Position numbers and translations under genes: made by a program. Below the pieces are notes generated by a model. That model searched no databases. It was given only the letters and a program-made list of their open reading frames with translations, and had not been told where the DNA came from. DNA of 64,000 nucleotides. It comes from RGIG8244 sp045592785 (lineage in GTDB: Bacteria; Verrucomicrobiota; Lentisphaeria; Victivallales; UBA1829). Where the stretch lies: contig JAZNVL010000031.1 in the NCBI GenBank assembly GCA_045592785.1, forward strand, positions 3,335 to 67,334, given 5' to 3'. This document shows, piece after piece, positions 9,108 to 19,600 of this stretch; the first letter of the stretch is position 1; every line of letters begins with the position of its first letter.

Positions 9108-9676
9108 CAGTGTGGCAGTTGTACCTTCTTTTTGCAAAGATCGGACTCTTTACGTTCGGCGGCGGTTATGCCATGATTCCGTTGTTCCAGGATGAACTGG
9201 TGATCCGTCACGGGTTCATTTCGGCGGAGGAATTTGCCAACATGGTGGCATTGGCACAAGTGACGCCGGGCCCCGTCGGATTGAATGCGGCGACTTATGT
9301 GGGGTATTCCCAGCTGGGAGTTGCCGGCGCGGTTGCCGGCACGCTTGGGCTGATGACGCCGTCATTGATCCTTGTGACGGCTGCTGCGGCATTCTTTCTG
9401 TATTTCCGTGACAACGTCATATTGCGGCGAATGCTTTCGGGGATCCGGCCGGCGACATTGGGTTTGATCGCGGCGGCAGTGATCTTTTTTGCGGAGTCGT
9501 CCATGTTGACGGCAACGTTGCAGAACGTATTCACCGGAGCGGCAAAGTTCGGGATCCATTGGCAGAGCTGCGTGATTTTTGCGGCAGTCGTATTTGTGCA
9601 ATGGAAATGGAAGTTGGGATTGGTGCGGACCCTGATCGGATCCGCACTGTTGGCAGCGATCTTGTCTTACCTGTGA
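9104..9676 (+). CDS. Chromate transporter, second half-size subunit
   Basis: A 190-residue CHR-family membrane protein. FAKIGLFTFGGGYAMIPLFQ at the N terminus and MVALAQVTPGPVGLNAATYV near 46-65 match the second-half type. Its start overlaps the stop of the first half by 4 bases, so the two are translationally coupled and likely form a heterodimer. It ends directly against the convergent CNNM gene with no spacer, so no terminator hairpin separates them. Confidence 0.9.
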   Translation: MTVWQLYLLFAKIGLFTFGGGYAMIPLFQDELVIRHGFISAEEFANMVALAQVTPGPVGLNAATYVGYSQLGVAGAVAGTLGLMTPSLILVTAAAAFFLYFRDNVILRRMLSGIRPATLGLIAAAVIFFAESSMLTATLQNVFTGAAKFGIHWQSCVIFAAVVFVQWKWKLGLVRTLIGSALLAAILSYL

Positions 9677-10660
9677 TCAATCGGGCAGAGCCACGTCCAC
9701 CAGTTCATCCATGATATCTTCCAGCGTGATGAGGCCGGAAAGTTTATTGGTCTCACTGTTCTGAACGAATAACATGTGTCTTTTGTTCCAGCGCATCATT
9801 TTGAGAGCCTGGAGGAGGGTCATATCTTCGTTGACGTAAACCGCTTCTCTTGTCATGGAGGTATAATCTCTTGCCTGATCCCCGTGCCGGAGTTCGAACT
9901 TCTTGTAGTTGATGGTCCCGATGATGGTATCGAGGTCATTGGACGTGCAAACGGGATAGCGGGTTTTTTCGAGGACCCCGCCGAACCGTTCTTCATTTTC
10001 CTCCAGGGAAGTTCCGTTGATGATGAACTGGATATCTTCGCGTGGGATCATGACTTTCTGCACGGTGGCATGTTTGAGTTTAATGGCATTGACGATGATG
10101 GTTTCCTGTTCCATATCGATGCTTTTTCTGGAACGTGCGGAAGAAGCGAACGCGATGATATCGGCAGCGGAAACGCTGTTGTCATTTGCGGCACTTCCGC
10201 CGGACCGTTTGAAGGGTTTCGCCGCCCATTCCGTCAGGATGATGACAGGCGCGAAGAATTTGGTAAAGAAGAGGAGGGGGAGTACGAGTTTACCGAGGAG
10301 GTATTTCCCGTATTCCACGCCGATGACTTTGGGCATGATCTCAGTACCGAAGAGGATTGCCAGCGTCATACCGAGAGAGAATATCCAGAGATATGAGGTA
10401 CCGAACATATCGATGAACGCGGAACTGGCGACCACGGAACCGCCGGTATTTGCCAACGTATTGAGGATGAGGATGGCTGCGATGGGTTTACTGATATTGG
10501 AACGCAGGCGTACCCAGACATCCTGGAGTCTTTTTTCTCTGGATGTGGGATTGACTTTTGCCAGAGCGTTGATATTTGTACTTAAAATAACGGATTCTGC
10601 CATGGAACAGCAGAACGATGTGATTAAAACGACAAGAACACTACCGATAAAAAATAACAT
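9677..10660 (-). CDS. CNNM/DUF21 membrane protein with CBS pair (CorC/HlyC-like)
   Basis: A 327-residue protein. An N-terminal DUF21 transmembrane domain (about 1-150, helices near 1-20, 58-80, 88-107 and 122-145) has the family FGTEIMPKVIG segment near 104-114. A CBS-domain pair follows (about 200-325, with MIPREDIQFI and LITLEDIMDELVD). Such proteins are linked to magnesium or divalent cation efflux, often regulated by nucleotide binding to the CBS domains. It lacks the C-terminal CorC-HlyC domain of longer relatives. It is transcribed towards the chromate transporter. No strong Shine-Dalgarno is present. Confidence 0.88.
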   Translation of the reverse strand: MLFFIGSVLVVLITSFCCSMAESVILSTNINALAKVNPTSREKRLQDVWVRLRSNISKPIAAILILNTLANTGGSVVASSAFIDMFGTSYLWIFSLGMTLAILFGTEIMPKVIGVEYGKYLLGKLVLPLLFFTKFFAPVIILTEWAAKPFKRSGGSAANDNSVSAADIIAFASSARSRKSIDMEQETIIVNAIKLKHATVQKVMIPREDIQFIINGTSLEENEERFGGVLEKTRYPVCTSNDLDTIIGTINYKKFELRHGDQARDYTSMTREAVYVNEDMTLLQALKMMRWNKRHMLFVQNSETNKLSGLITLEDIMDELVDVALPD

Positions 10661-11119
10661 ACGTTACGATTAAAAACCTTCTGTTGCACGACTCCTGTGA
10701 CCGGGATTTATCCTTTTGTTGCCGGAAGGAACATCATGCGTGAATAATAGAGCGGGATCCGGATGGCGTAAAGGGGCATCAGCAGCGTAACTGCGGAAAA
10801 AGCAGAAGACTGCGGAAGCGGTTTCTTCCGTCCTCGCCGGGTGGAAATGAGACGACGCCGCATGGGATCAAACGAGCCATGACGGGACATCCCGACTCCG
10901 GGGAAATATTCATGCGGTGCATGAAGGCTGTGATAATTTCCTTATTAAGGAACTCTTTGAAAGTCAGTTTGTTAAATGAGTTCGTACCCCATCGGGGTCG
11001 ACCTCGGTGTTTTTTCTTTTTCATTTCAGTAACTTGTGTCTGTTTTTTTGCAAATCACTGTAATGTAGCATGTTTTTTTCAAAATGCAAATAAAAAAAGA
11101 CAAAAAAATTATTTTCCCG
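10661..11119. other. 459-base intergenic region with a promoter-like element and small unassigned reading frames
   Basis: A good minus-strand promoter lies at 11089-11062 (TTGCAT, 16-base spacer, TACATT). It points into an 81-codon minus frame (11024-10779) and, in another frame, a 60-codon minus frame (10890-10708). The predicted peptides are basic and I recognise neither. They could be one frameshifted gene, an untranslated small RNA, or the long leader of the CNNM gene. The 11041-11110 stretch is T/A-run rich. Confidence 0.4.
11062..11089 (-). promoter_or_regulatory. Promoter-like element in the 10.7-11.1 kb gap
   Basis: On the minus strand TTGCAT (11089-11084), 16 bases, TACATT (11067-11062). 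It would drive whatever is made from the 10661-11024 region, possibly including the CNNM gene. Confidence 0.4.
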
Positions 11120-11776
11120 TCAGGAAGACAGGGCTTTTCCGATATGTTCCAGAAGATGTTCCAGAAAGTATTCGTATTGCAATTTTCCGTAATCCAGATT
11201 GAGCAACCGGACCCAGTCCCGTTCCCGGGAAATGGTGATGGCTTCCGCGCGCCGGATGAGCTCATAAAATAGTTCCGGCTCCCGTGGCTGGATGGAACGC
11301 GCCCCTTTGAAAACGTCCAGGTCGATATCCAGCACAAACGGTTCCGTGAGGGGAGCTTCTTCCAGATTTTTCTTCAGAAATTCGGTTTCCAGTATTTGCG
11401 CATAATATTGTTCTTCGGTTCCGGGTTCGGGCGGCGTGTGAACGATCCTGACGGCGGGATTGACGTCGATGGAGAAATTGACGTGCGAAAAAATGGCGGC
11501 GGAACGTATGATGTCATTTCTGACTGCGAAATCGAAATGTTCGTCATGCCGCAGAAGTCGGATCGCCTCCTCCAGATCTTCACAAAGCGGGGAACGCGGG
11601 GAATCGCTGTGTACGCTGTTGTAATGGGTGAATGCGCCGAGGGTGTCGGTATGATGATCCAGCGTAAGGACATGGAACGGTGTATTGAGCCGATCCCGTT
11701 CCTGTTTCCACGGAATCAGCACATGGTGATGATCTTCCACCTCATAAACGCGTTTCCCGCCGATGAGGGTCAACAT
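11120..11776 (-). CDS. UPF0489 / arginase-like (peptide arginase type) protein
   Basis: A 218-residue protein of the UPF0489 family, whose fold resembles arginase. Metal-binding motifs are visible: LDHHTD at 39-44 and LDIDLDVF at 149-156, plus EDHHH at 14-18. Characterised peptide arginases of this type convert arginine side chains in peptides to ornithine, but no precursor peptide gene is evident here, so the substrate stays open. It starts 4 bases after the threonine synthase stop, so the two are very probably co-transcribed. Confidence 0.75.
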   Translation of the reverse strand: MLTLIGGKRVYEVEDHHHVLIPWKQERDRLNTPFHVLTLDHHTDTLGAFTHYNSVHSDSPRSPLCEDLEEAIRLLRHDEHFDFAVRNDIIRSAAIFSHVNFSIDVNPAVRIVHTPPEPGTEEQYYAQILETEFLKKNLEEAPLTEPFVLDIDLDVFKGARSIQPREPELFYELIRRAEAITISRERDWVRLLNLDYGKLQYEYFLEHLLEHIGKALSS

Positions 11777-11780
11777 ACGG

Positions 11781-13265
11781 TTACGCCAGGAAATCCTGAA
11801 TGAACTTTGTCATGCCGGTCTTTTCGGTGACTGCGGGGTGCAGGACTTCTTTTCCGCGGAGCGAAGCAATGGGCGCGGGAATGGGTAGTCCGGTCACGGC
11901 GAAAAGTTTTTCGGTCATGGCGAATTCATCATCGGGGAGCGTATCATTGGTGACTGCGGGGAGGACCGCAGGCGCGAATTTGTACGGGGACGCGGTGGAT
12001 GCGATGATACAGGGCGTGTTATCGCCGGATTCCTGCACATACTGCCGGTAGACATTGACGGCGACAGCGGTATGGGTGTCGCAGAGATACTGCTGCTTTT
12101 CAAAGAGATCGCGAATGGTTTCTGTGACGGTCTCATCATCGCAGAATCCGGCGTAGAAATCCTTCTGGAGTCGGGTGAGAACATCCTGCCGGACGGTATA
12201 TTTTCCATCGGTGCGGAGCTGATTCATCAGCTGGCGGATCGCGCCGGTGTCGCCATCGTAAAGATGATACAGCAGCCGTTCCAGATTGGAAGAGATGAGG
12301 ATATCCATGGACGGACTGGTGGTGGGATAGAACGTACGGTTGCGATCATACACGCCGGTGCGGATGAAATCGGTCAGCACGTTATTGCGGTTGGAAGCGC
12401 AGATGAATTTTTTGACGGGCATCCCCATTTGAGCGGCATAATATGCTGCGAGGATATTGCCGAAGTTACCGGTGGGGACACAGACATTGACAGGTTCGCC
12501 GCTCTTGACTTTTCCGTCGCGGAGCATATCGCAGTAAGCGGAGATGTAATAAACGATCTGGGGGACGAGTCTGCCGAAATTGATGGAGTTTGCGGAAGAG
12601 AAATCCATTTTCTTTTCTGCGAGGAAGGCGTGCATATCGGGATCGGCGAAGATGGCTTTGACCCCGGACTGTGCATCGTCAAAATTTCCTTTGATGGCAC
12701 ACACTGCCACGTTGTCACCGGTCTGGGTCTGCATTTGAAGTTTCTGCATGGCACTGACACCATCGACGGGGTAGAAGACGATGATGCGTGTGCCTGGGAC
12801 ATCCGCGAAGCCGTCGAGTGCGGCTTTTCCGGTATCGCCGGAGGTGGCAACGAGGATGACTTTTGTTCTGCCGGGATCGGTTTTCTCTGCGGAAACGGTA
12901 AGGAGATAAGGCAGGAGCTGGAGTGCCAGGTCTTTGAATGCACATGTGGGACCATGCCAGAGTTCCAGCAGATTCATGCCGGGCGTTACTTCTTTCAAGG
13001 GCGCGGGCTGTTCATTTTCGAAGGTTCCGGTATAGGCGCCATCCACACAGTGACGGATCTCATCGGGCGTGAAATCGGTGAGATAAAGCGAAAGGACTTC
13101 GGCGGCGCGCGCCCGGTAATCCATGGGGATCAGCCGCTGGAAGAAGGATTCGGAAACGGGGGGGAATTCCCGGGGGACGAAAAGGCCGCCGTCATCTGCG
13201 ATGCCGCGGGCGATGGTTTGTGCGGAAACGAGTTCCGTTCCGCCGCGAGTGCTGGTGTAGAACAT
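11781..13265 (-). CDS. thrC: Threonine synthase
   Basis: A 494-residue pyridoxal-phosphate enzyme converting O-phosphohomoserine to threonine. The N terminus (TRGGTELVSAQTIARGIADD, then GGLFVP) is diagnostic. The PLP lysine is K111 in CAFKDLALQ, and the phosphate-binding loop ATSGDTGKAALDGF follows near 141-154. The length fits the longer bacterial class. It is the first gene of a two-gene run with the UPF0489 protein. A strong Shine-Dalgarno is not seen before the ATG. Confidence 0.95.
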   Translation of the reverse strand: MFYTSTRGGTELVSAQTIARGIADDGGLFVPREFPPVSESFFQRLIPMDYRARAAEVLSLYLTDFTPDEIRHCVDGAYTGTFENEQPAPLKEVTPGMNLLELWHGPTCAFKDLALQLLPYLLTVSAEKTDPGRTKVILVATSGDTGKAALDGFADVPGTRIIVFYPVDGVSAMQKLQMQTQTGDNVAVCAIKGNFDDAQSGVKAIFADPDMHAFLAEKKMDFSSANSINFGRLVPQIVYYISAYCDMLRDGKVKSGEPVNVCVPTGNFGNILAAYYAAQMGMPVKKFICASNRNNVLTDFIRTGVYDRNRTFYPTTSPSMDILISSNLERLLYHLYDGDTGAIRQLMNQLRTDGKYTVRQDVLTRLQKDFYAGFCDDETVTETIRDLFEKQQYLCDTHTAVAVNVYRQYVQESGDNTPCIIASTASPYKFAPAVLPAVTNDTLPDDEFAMTEKLFAVTGLPIPAPIASLRGKEVLHPAVTEKTGMTKFIQDFLA

Positions 13266-13635
13266 AATACAAGTCCGTGTTAATAAGGTTGATCATTTTA
13301 CGCAACGCGGTAATGTACACCCGAAACGGTTAATTTACAAATAAAAAACGTGTGATAAGGGAAAAAAAGGGTCGTGTTTCAGGTATTGAACCGGAAAAGG
13401 GAAAAAAATTCATAAAAAAGTTAAAAAAAAGTGTAAGATTAGTCTGAAAAGAAGTGTATTACAAAAATGAGAGAGTAATTTTTGAAAAAAAGCTATGAAA
13501 AATGGCTGTTTTTGATTTTAATCACTTGATTTTTGAATCATTACATTATATATTAAGAACGTTGCAGTCTTTTTTTGAGAGAAAAAAACTGTGTTTTTGG
13601 ATATGTGTTCAAATAAATTTATGGAGAATATGCTT
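13266..13635. other. AT-rich intergenic region before the giant TPR gene
   Basis: About 370 bases, strongly A/T rich with many A-runs, holding the start regions of thrC (leftward) and the giant gene (rightward). Apart from the promoter at 13526-13554 I see no gene or structured RNA in it. Confidence 0.6.
13526..13554 (+). promoter_or_regulatory. Promoter for the giant TPR / ExbB module B operon
   Basis: TTGATT at 13526-13531, 17-base spacer, TATATT at 13549-13554. The transcript start would be near 13561, giving a leader of about 75 bases. No other promoter of comparable quality was found before the downstream module B genes. Confidence 0.6.
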
Positions 13636-16600
13636 ATGGGAACGAAACACAAAAATTGTTTGTGTGCCGCAGCTGCGCTGTTGGCTTTCGCGATGACAAT
13701 GCCGGTGACTGCCGGACCGCTCGACACCGCCAAGGAATTGTATGGTGCGGGTAAGTATGCCGAGTGCGCCAAGACTCTGGAAAAGGACGCCGTCCGTCCG
13801 GATGCGCCGCTTGAAATGCAGGTGCTTTTCATGCGTGCGAATATGCGTGCGGGCAATGCGATCTCTGCGACGACGGCAGCCGCTCAGATTTTGAAACAGA
13901 TGAAGAAACCGACATTGGATATTCTCTTTGATGCGGCGGAATCCGCCCGTCTTGCCGGAGAAGATACGGTGGCATTGAGCCGTTATCTTGCGTTCTGTAA
14001 TCATCCGGATGCGGAAAAAGATAAACGCTTTATGACTGCGGCGGCGTATCTTACGGCGCGCGGTGCCTACCCCGAAGTGTTCCTGAAATATGCGAAAGCG
14101 ATGGGTGCGGTCGCCATGCGTATGGATGTTCGCGGTTATTTTACAGATCTGATCAGAGCCCGTGATAATACCTCCATTGCCCGTTTCATCCCGGGGTATA
14201 TGGCACTCTATAAAGACGACCAGGCAATGCTGGATTTCCTCGGCACAAACCTTTATCATAATGCAAACAATCTCGGTGCCGGTCAGTTGGGTGTGGTCAA
14301 TGCGCTGTTGGACAGCGGAATGCCGCTTCCTTATCTGGCGGGCGGTTACATTGTCCGTGCGTATGACGTCTGCAAGGTGAGCAATAGTGAACGGTACCGC
14401 ATGGGTGGCCGTTATGTGGAAAAGACCGGGATGATCCCGGGGGATGAAGGGGTATATATCCTTCCTGCGATCCAGTACATTGCATCGATCGAAGATGATG
14501 TCCCGAAAACAGCGGCGGCGAAGACCTTCTTTGCCAATTATAAATATCTGTTGAAATCGAAGGATGCCGGAGCGATTTCCAAATTCATTCTCTACGTCGG
14601 CAATGCGGACAAAAAAGCATTTTCCTTTGTGAAGCCGGAAATCATGGCGAAATTGTATCGCCGTCTGCATGAGCTGCGCTATAAACCGTATACCGCTGCA
14701 AACATGGGACCGGAATACGATGCGATCATTTACAAACTTTTTGCCAATGATCAGGTCAAGCAGGTCCGTTTCCTGAAAGATATCCTGACGACACTGCCCG
14801 GTAACAGCAGTGATGCCCGTTATCTGTTCCGTACTGACATTACCGGAAGTGCAGCCGGTGCAAAGGACAGCAACATCCGTATCTGGCTGGAATCGGTTGC
14901 AGGCAACAACAAGGAAAAAGAACGTGTTGCCGTTGTTTACAGTCTTGCTGAACTTCAAACGAACAAGTTTATGACGAAATTCTATCGCGGTGTCACGGAT
15001 ACAGTGGCACTTGGCGATTATGACGTCGGTACGCTGATGGCTTCGATCGCCGGCGTGAATGCGAAAGCGGCATCTTCCGTGAAAGCGGTGATGGATGGTG
15101 TCAAGATTTCCGGGAGCAACGAAAAGAACAAACAGTTGATCGCGGCGATGGCACGCATCAATACGATGAAAGAAGATCCCGGTTTTGCCGCTCTGGAAAA
15201 ATTCAACGGCAAAGGCTCCAATCCGGTCTTCGCTGCGTCATCCGCCGTGCTCGCCATCGGTTACAACACGAAACGGTTGAAAGATATGGACAGCGCGGTG
15301 GAACGTTTCGTTTCCGCATACAAAGGGAAACTGCCTGCCTCCTTTGACCAGATCTCCAATCTGGAACAGCTGGCTGCCTGGAAAGTGTTCTACCTTTCTC
15401 TGCGTTATCATGGTTTGAGAGACGGCGCGTACATTCAGCGGAACCTGAAACGCTGGCTTCCCAAAATCGATGCTTACGGTGATCCTCTGTGTGCGGCTCT
15501 TGACGCCGCCGGATGGCATGATGAACACTTGACCAGAAAATGGGTGGATGGTCTGTATGTCAATACAGTGAAAGCACTGGCTCCGTTGCTCGCAAAAGCC
15601 CCGAAGGATGTTCCTCATTTTCCTTATAGCGGATATCTGTGCAATCGTACGATGAACAAACCCAACAGCAATCAGAGTGTGCTCGTTCCGATCTATGCAC
15701 GTTTCCCCCAGATCTCTCTGGCATATCTGGGCGTCAACGTGCTGACCATGTCTCCGGACTACCTGATCAAACAGTACGAAGCGATCCTGAACAGCGGCAG
15801 TGAATATCTGAAAACGGATTATGTCTACGGTATGGCAGGTGTGCTCCGCGCGCGTGCTGCCAAAGACAAATACAACGTTCCGCTTTCCTTTGTGAAAAAT
15901 CACCTTGCCAAATACATGGAACTGTGCAAGAAAGAAAATACCTTGTCCGTCGCCGGCGAAATGGAAGTCATGTCCACCGCCAGTGCGGCTGACCGTCAGG
16001 CACTTCTTGAGTTCTACATCACGCAGGTGGCAAAGCGTACCAACAATGACCGTTTCCTGACTTATCAGACGCTTTTGACCGCCCGCGGTTCCTGGAACGC
16101 TGCGATCATTTGTACGGTTCTGGAAAAAGGCGTGAGAGCGCATTTGATCGACAACGGATTCATCAAGAACCCCACCGGCATGGTGATGAGCAACAATGCG
16201 CTTTTTGAAGCCGTGAATCAGGTGTTGGGCAACAAGGAAGCAACCCAGCCGCAGAAAGATTCTGTCAAGATCATTGCGCAGGAATTCCAGGATGCCCTTC
16301 TTGCCCGGGATATCATTTCCAGATTTGAATCCTGGAGTTATCTTGCTCCGCGTCTGGAAGGATTCCTGGATCGCAAGAATGCGGATGCTCTTCTGACCGG
16401 CAGTGCCACGATGGTGATTGCAGAAACGTTGAAAAGAGCGACCAATGCCTGGTATGCCACACAGTCGGTGGACCGCGTATACAAGACCATTACGGACCGT
16501 GCAGCACCGCAGACGAAATATGTGTTCCTCACCAGCGTTTCCGGCGGGACTGCCGATTTCAACGTGGAAATGAAGAACAAATATCTTTCCGAGATCTCCA

Positions 16601-19600
16601 AGCTCTCCAAAGATATCCCGGGGATCGTTCCTGTTCCGAAAACCGATCCGGCATACAATCTGTTTGTGGCTGTGAATCAGAAGAAGGACGGCAACGCGCT
16701 TCATGCGTGGTCCATGATCCGTGACCGTTTCCCGCTGCTGACCCAGCGTTGGAAAGAATTTGAGTTTGAATTTGTTCTGTGGGCGTTGGATATGGCGCGT
16801 ACACAGAAGATGTATAAAGAAGCTGCCACTCTGGCACAGACTCTGTGGCTGGATGAAGGACGCCTCAGTCCGGAATACGCGGCACAGCTTGCATTGATCA
16901 AGGGTGATATCTATCGTGATGAAAAGAATTATCCCATTGCAAGACTGGAATACGAAAGCTTGAACAACTCCAAGCGTTGCAATCAGACACCCGCCGGACG
17001 GATGGCGAAATTCCGTCTTGTGGAACTGCTGATCCTGACGGAAGACTTCGGATCCGCCCGGACCATGCTGGAACGTCTGACAGACTCCAACACGCTTGTT
17101 GACCAGGCAGAAGCATATTATCTGCTTGCGAAACTGGAATTTGCCAGCGATTCCTATGAACAGACCAATGAATTTCTGAAAGAAGTGTTCCAGCGCGTAT
17201 ACAACCATGTGGAAGGACGTCTGCTGGAAGCGACTGTGAAGTTGAAAATGGGTCGTGTGGAAGACGATGAAGTTGCCATCGGTACCCAGAAACTGGCGAA
17301 GATCCAGGTCCCGGGCAGACCGCTGATCCTGCAGATCGTGGACCAGAACCTGGGCGTGATCCGCGGCGGCAAATCGCTGCCCGTCCTTGTGACGACCACC
17401 AACGGCAAAGACCGTGAAATCATTTCTCTGCTGCCCAGTGCATCCGATATGAACAAGTTTACCGCTAACGTTCCCACCGCGCTGGGCAGAGCTGTGCCCA
17501 ACAACGGTCAGATCGAACTGAACGGCAGTGACACGATCGAATATCAGATCGATCCTGAATTCCAGAAGGCGAACAACATTGTCCGCGGGAAGAATGTGAA
17601 GATCATCTGTTCCAGTGCAAAACTGTATGCCGGCGCGCAGCTGGCAGGCAATGATGAAACCCAGGAAGAACTCCGGTTCCAGCGCGAAATGGCGATGACC
17701 ACCGGCGCCGCATTCCGTGAATTCGGTAAAGTGATCCGCCCGGGTAATACCATTTATATCCGTGTCAATGACCCGGATATGAGTATGCACAGCAACAAGA
17801 GAGATACGATCAAGGTTGACCTGACCTGTAACTCCGGTGACCAACTTCTCGGTTTTGAACTGACAGAAACCGGGGCATGTACCGGCGTATTCGAAGGGAA
17901 AGTTCCCACCGCCATCCCGTTCCCCAACGTCACAGTTTCCAGTGCGCCGGAAGGACAGGATGTGAATGCCGTGATCAACAGCACGAAGAATACGACTTGG
18001 ACCAGCAATGCGGCGGAAAAAGGAATGCAGTGGATCGAAGTCGATACCATGTCATCCCACCAGCTGAAACAGATGAACATCACGCTGCCCAACGTGGAAA
18101 GCGTGAAGTCCTTGCGGTTCTACGGATCTCTGGATTCCGGTGACGAACTGCTTTGTGCATATCCTGTGACGGCAGACGATAAGATCCGCGGCGGTCTGAC
18201 CGTGCGTACGGTCGATAATCCCACGGGTGCTTACCGTCAGAACCTTGCCGGTCTGTTCAAGAAGGCGGGCGATGGTGTCTGGGTTGCCAATCCGGTATCT
18301 TACCGCAGCATTTCCAAGTCCAGATTCCGTGACCGCAATGGTCTCGTTGCCACGGAAATCTCCGGTTACTTCTATGTGCCGGAAAATATGACAGCGGAAT
18401 TGAAATTCCTGCAACAGGCGAATGACGGTCAGACCTGTCAGGTCGTCATCGACAAGAAACTTGTGATGTCGAGCCGTATGAATGCCGCCGGTATCATGTC
18501 TACGAAACTGGTACAGTTGCAGAAAGGGATCCATCATCTGGCGGTTTATGCACTTGATTCCGCGAAGAATTCCTCGGTGCAGCTCGGTATGCTCCAGGCG
18601 GACGGATCCGAAGTTCCGCTTCCGGCAGCATGGTTTGATGCCTCCAAGCACCCGGAACTGATGGAATATCTGCGTCCGAAAGGAAAGATCACGAAGACCG
18701 CGAACGGTTTCCGTGTGGATATGGAAACGGATGCAAGATTCCGTCGTTTCCGCTGGCAGTTTGATGAATTTGTGGGCAGACAGATCGAAGTGAGCAAGAT
18801 CAGTGCCACGAACCTGGAAGATGAAGCGATCCTTCCTGTGGAACATGACCTTTCCACCGGGAAAAACAATCAGACTTTGGAAATCGCGCCTGCCGACACG
18901 ATCACGGTCCGTTATCATGACGAACGCCGTATCGAAGAAGACAAAGCGATCCTCGCTGATACGTTGTCCAGCTCCTTTGTCAATGCAACAGTCGCATTTG
19001 AATATGAAGAAGTATTCCTGGATGAAGAAGGCGTACCCCATTCTGAAATGAAGAGTGCGGTCCGCGTATCCAAGAACGATACCGTGACTGTCAGCGTGTA
19101 CGATCCCGACTCTGACCAGTCGGAAGATCAGGAAACGGTTGACGTTGAAATCGTCACAAGTTCCGGCGAAAAGATTACGATGAAACTTCTGGAAACCACG
19201 GATTCATACAGCCGCGGAAGATTCTCCGATATTCTGAAATTCGGTGATGTTTCCGATGGAAGCAAGAATACCATCAAATTGCAAATGGGTGATACTGTGA
19301 CCGCACGGTTCCTGGATAAGGAAAACAACTCACCCGGTATTCCGGTACACCGTACAGCGTTTCTGGAAAACAGTGTGACGAACCGTGTGTCTGTGAATGT
19401 ATATTCAGCGAAACCGGAAATGATCGAGGACCGCAGCGTTGCCGCCCGTGCCAAGATCAAAATGATGCGTGACAAAGGTGATAAGCGCGAAGATATCAAA
19501 ATCTTCAAGGAAGTGATCTCCGTTACGCCCATCAAACAGGATCCCAAGGCGAAAGATGCTCCGGCCATTGCCAATACCAAAGCGCCGCTCCTCTTCGACG

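Noticed and set aside
10879..11202. A 107-codon plus frame
   Set aside because: It runs into the UPF0489 gene antisense, is Phe/Cys/Lys-rich from T/A runs and has no ribosome site.
13591..13635. Start of the giant protein at the first ATG of the frame
   Set aside because: The extra 15 residues are polar and lack a ribosome site; the signal peptide begins properly at 13636 after GGAG.
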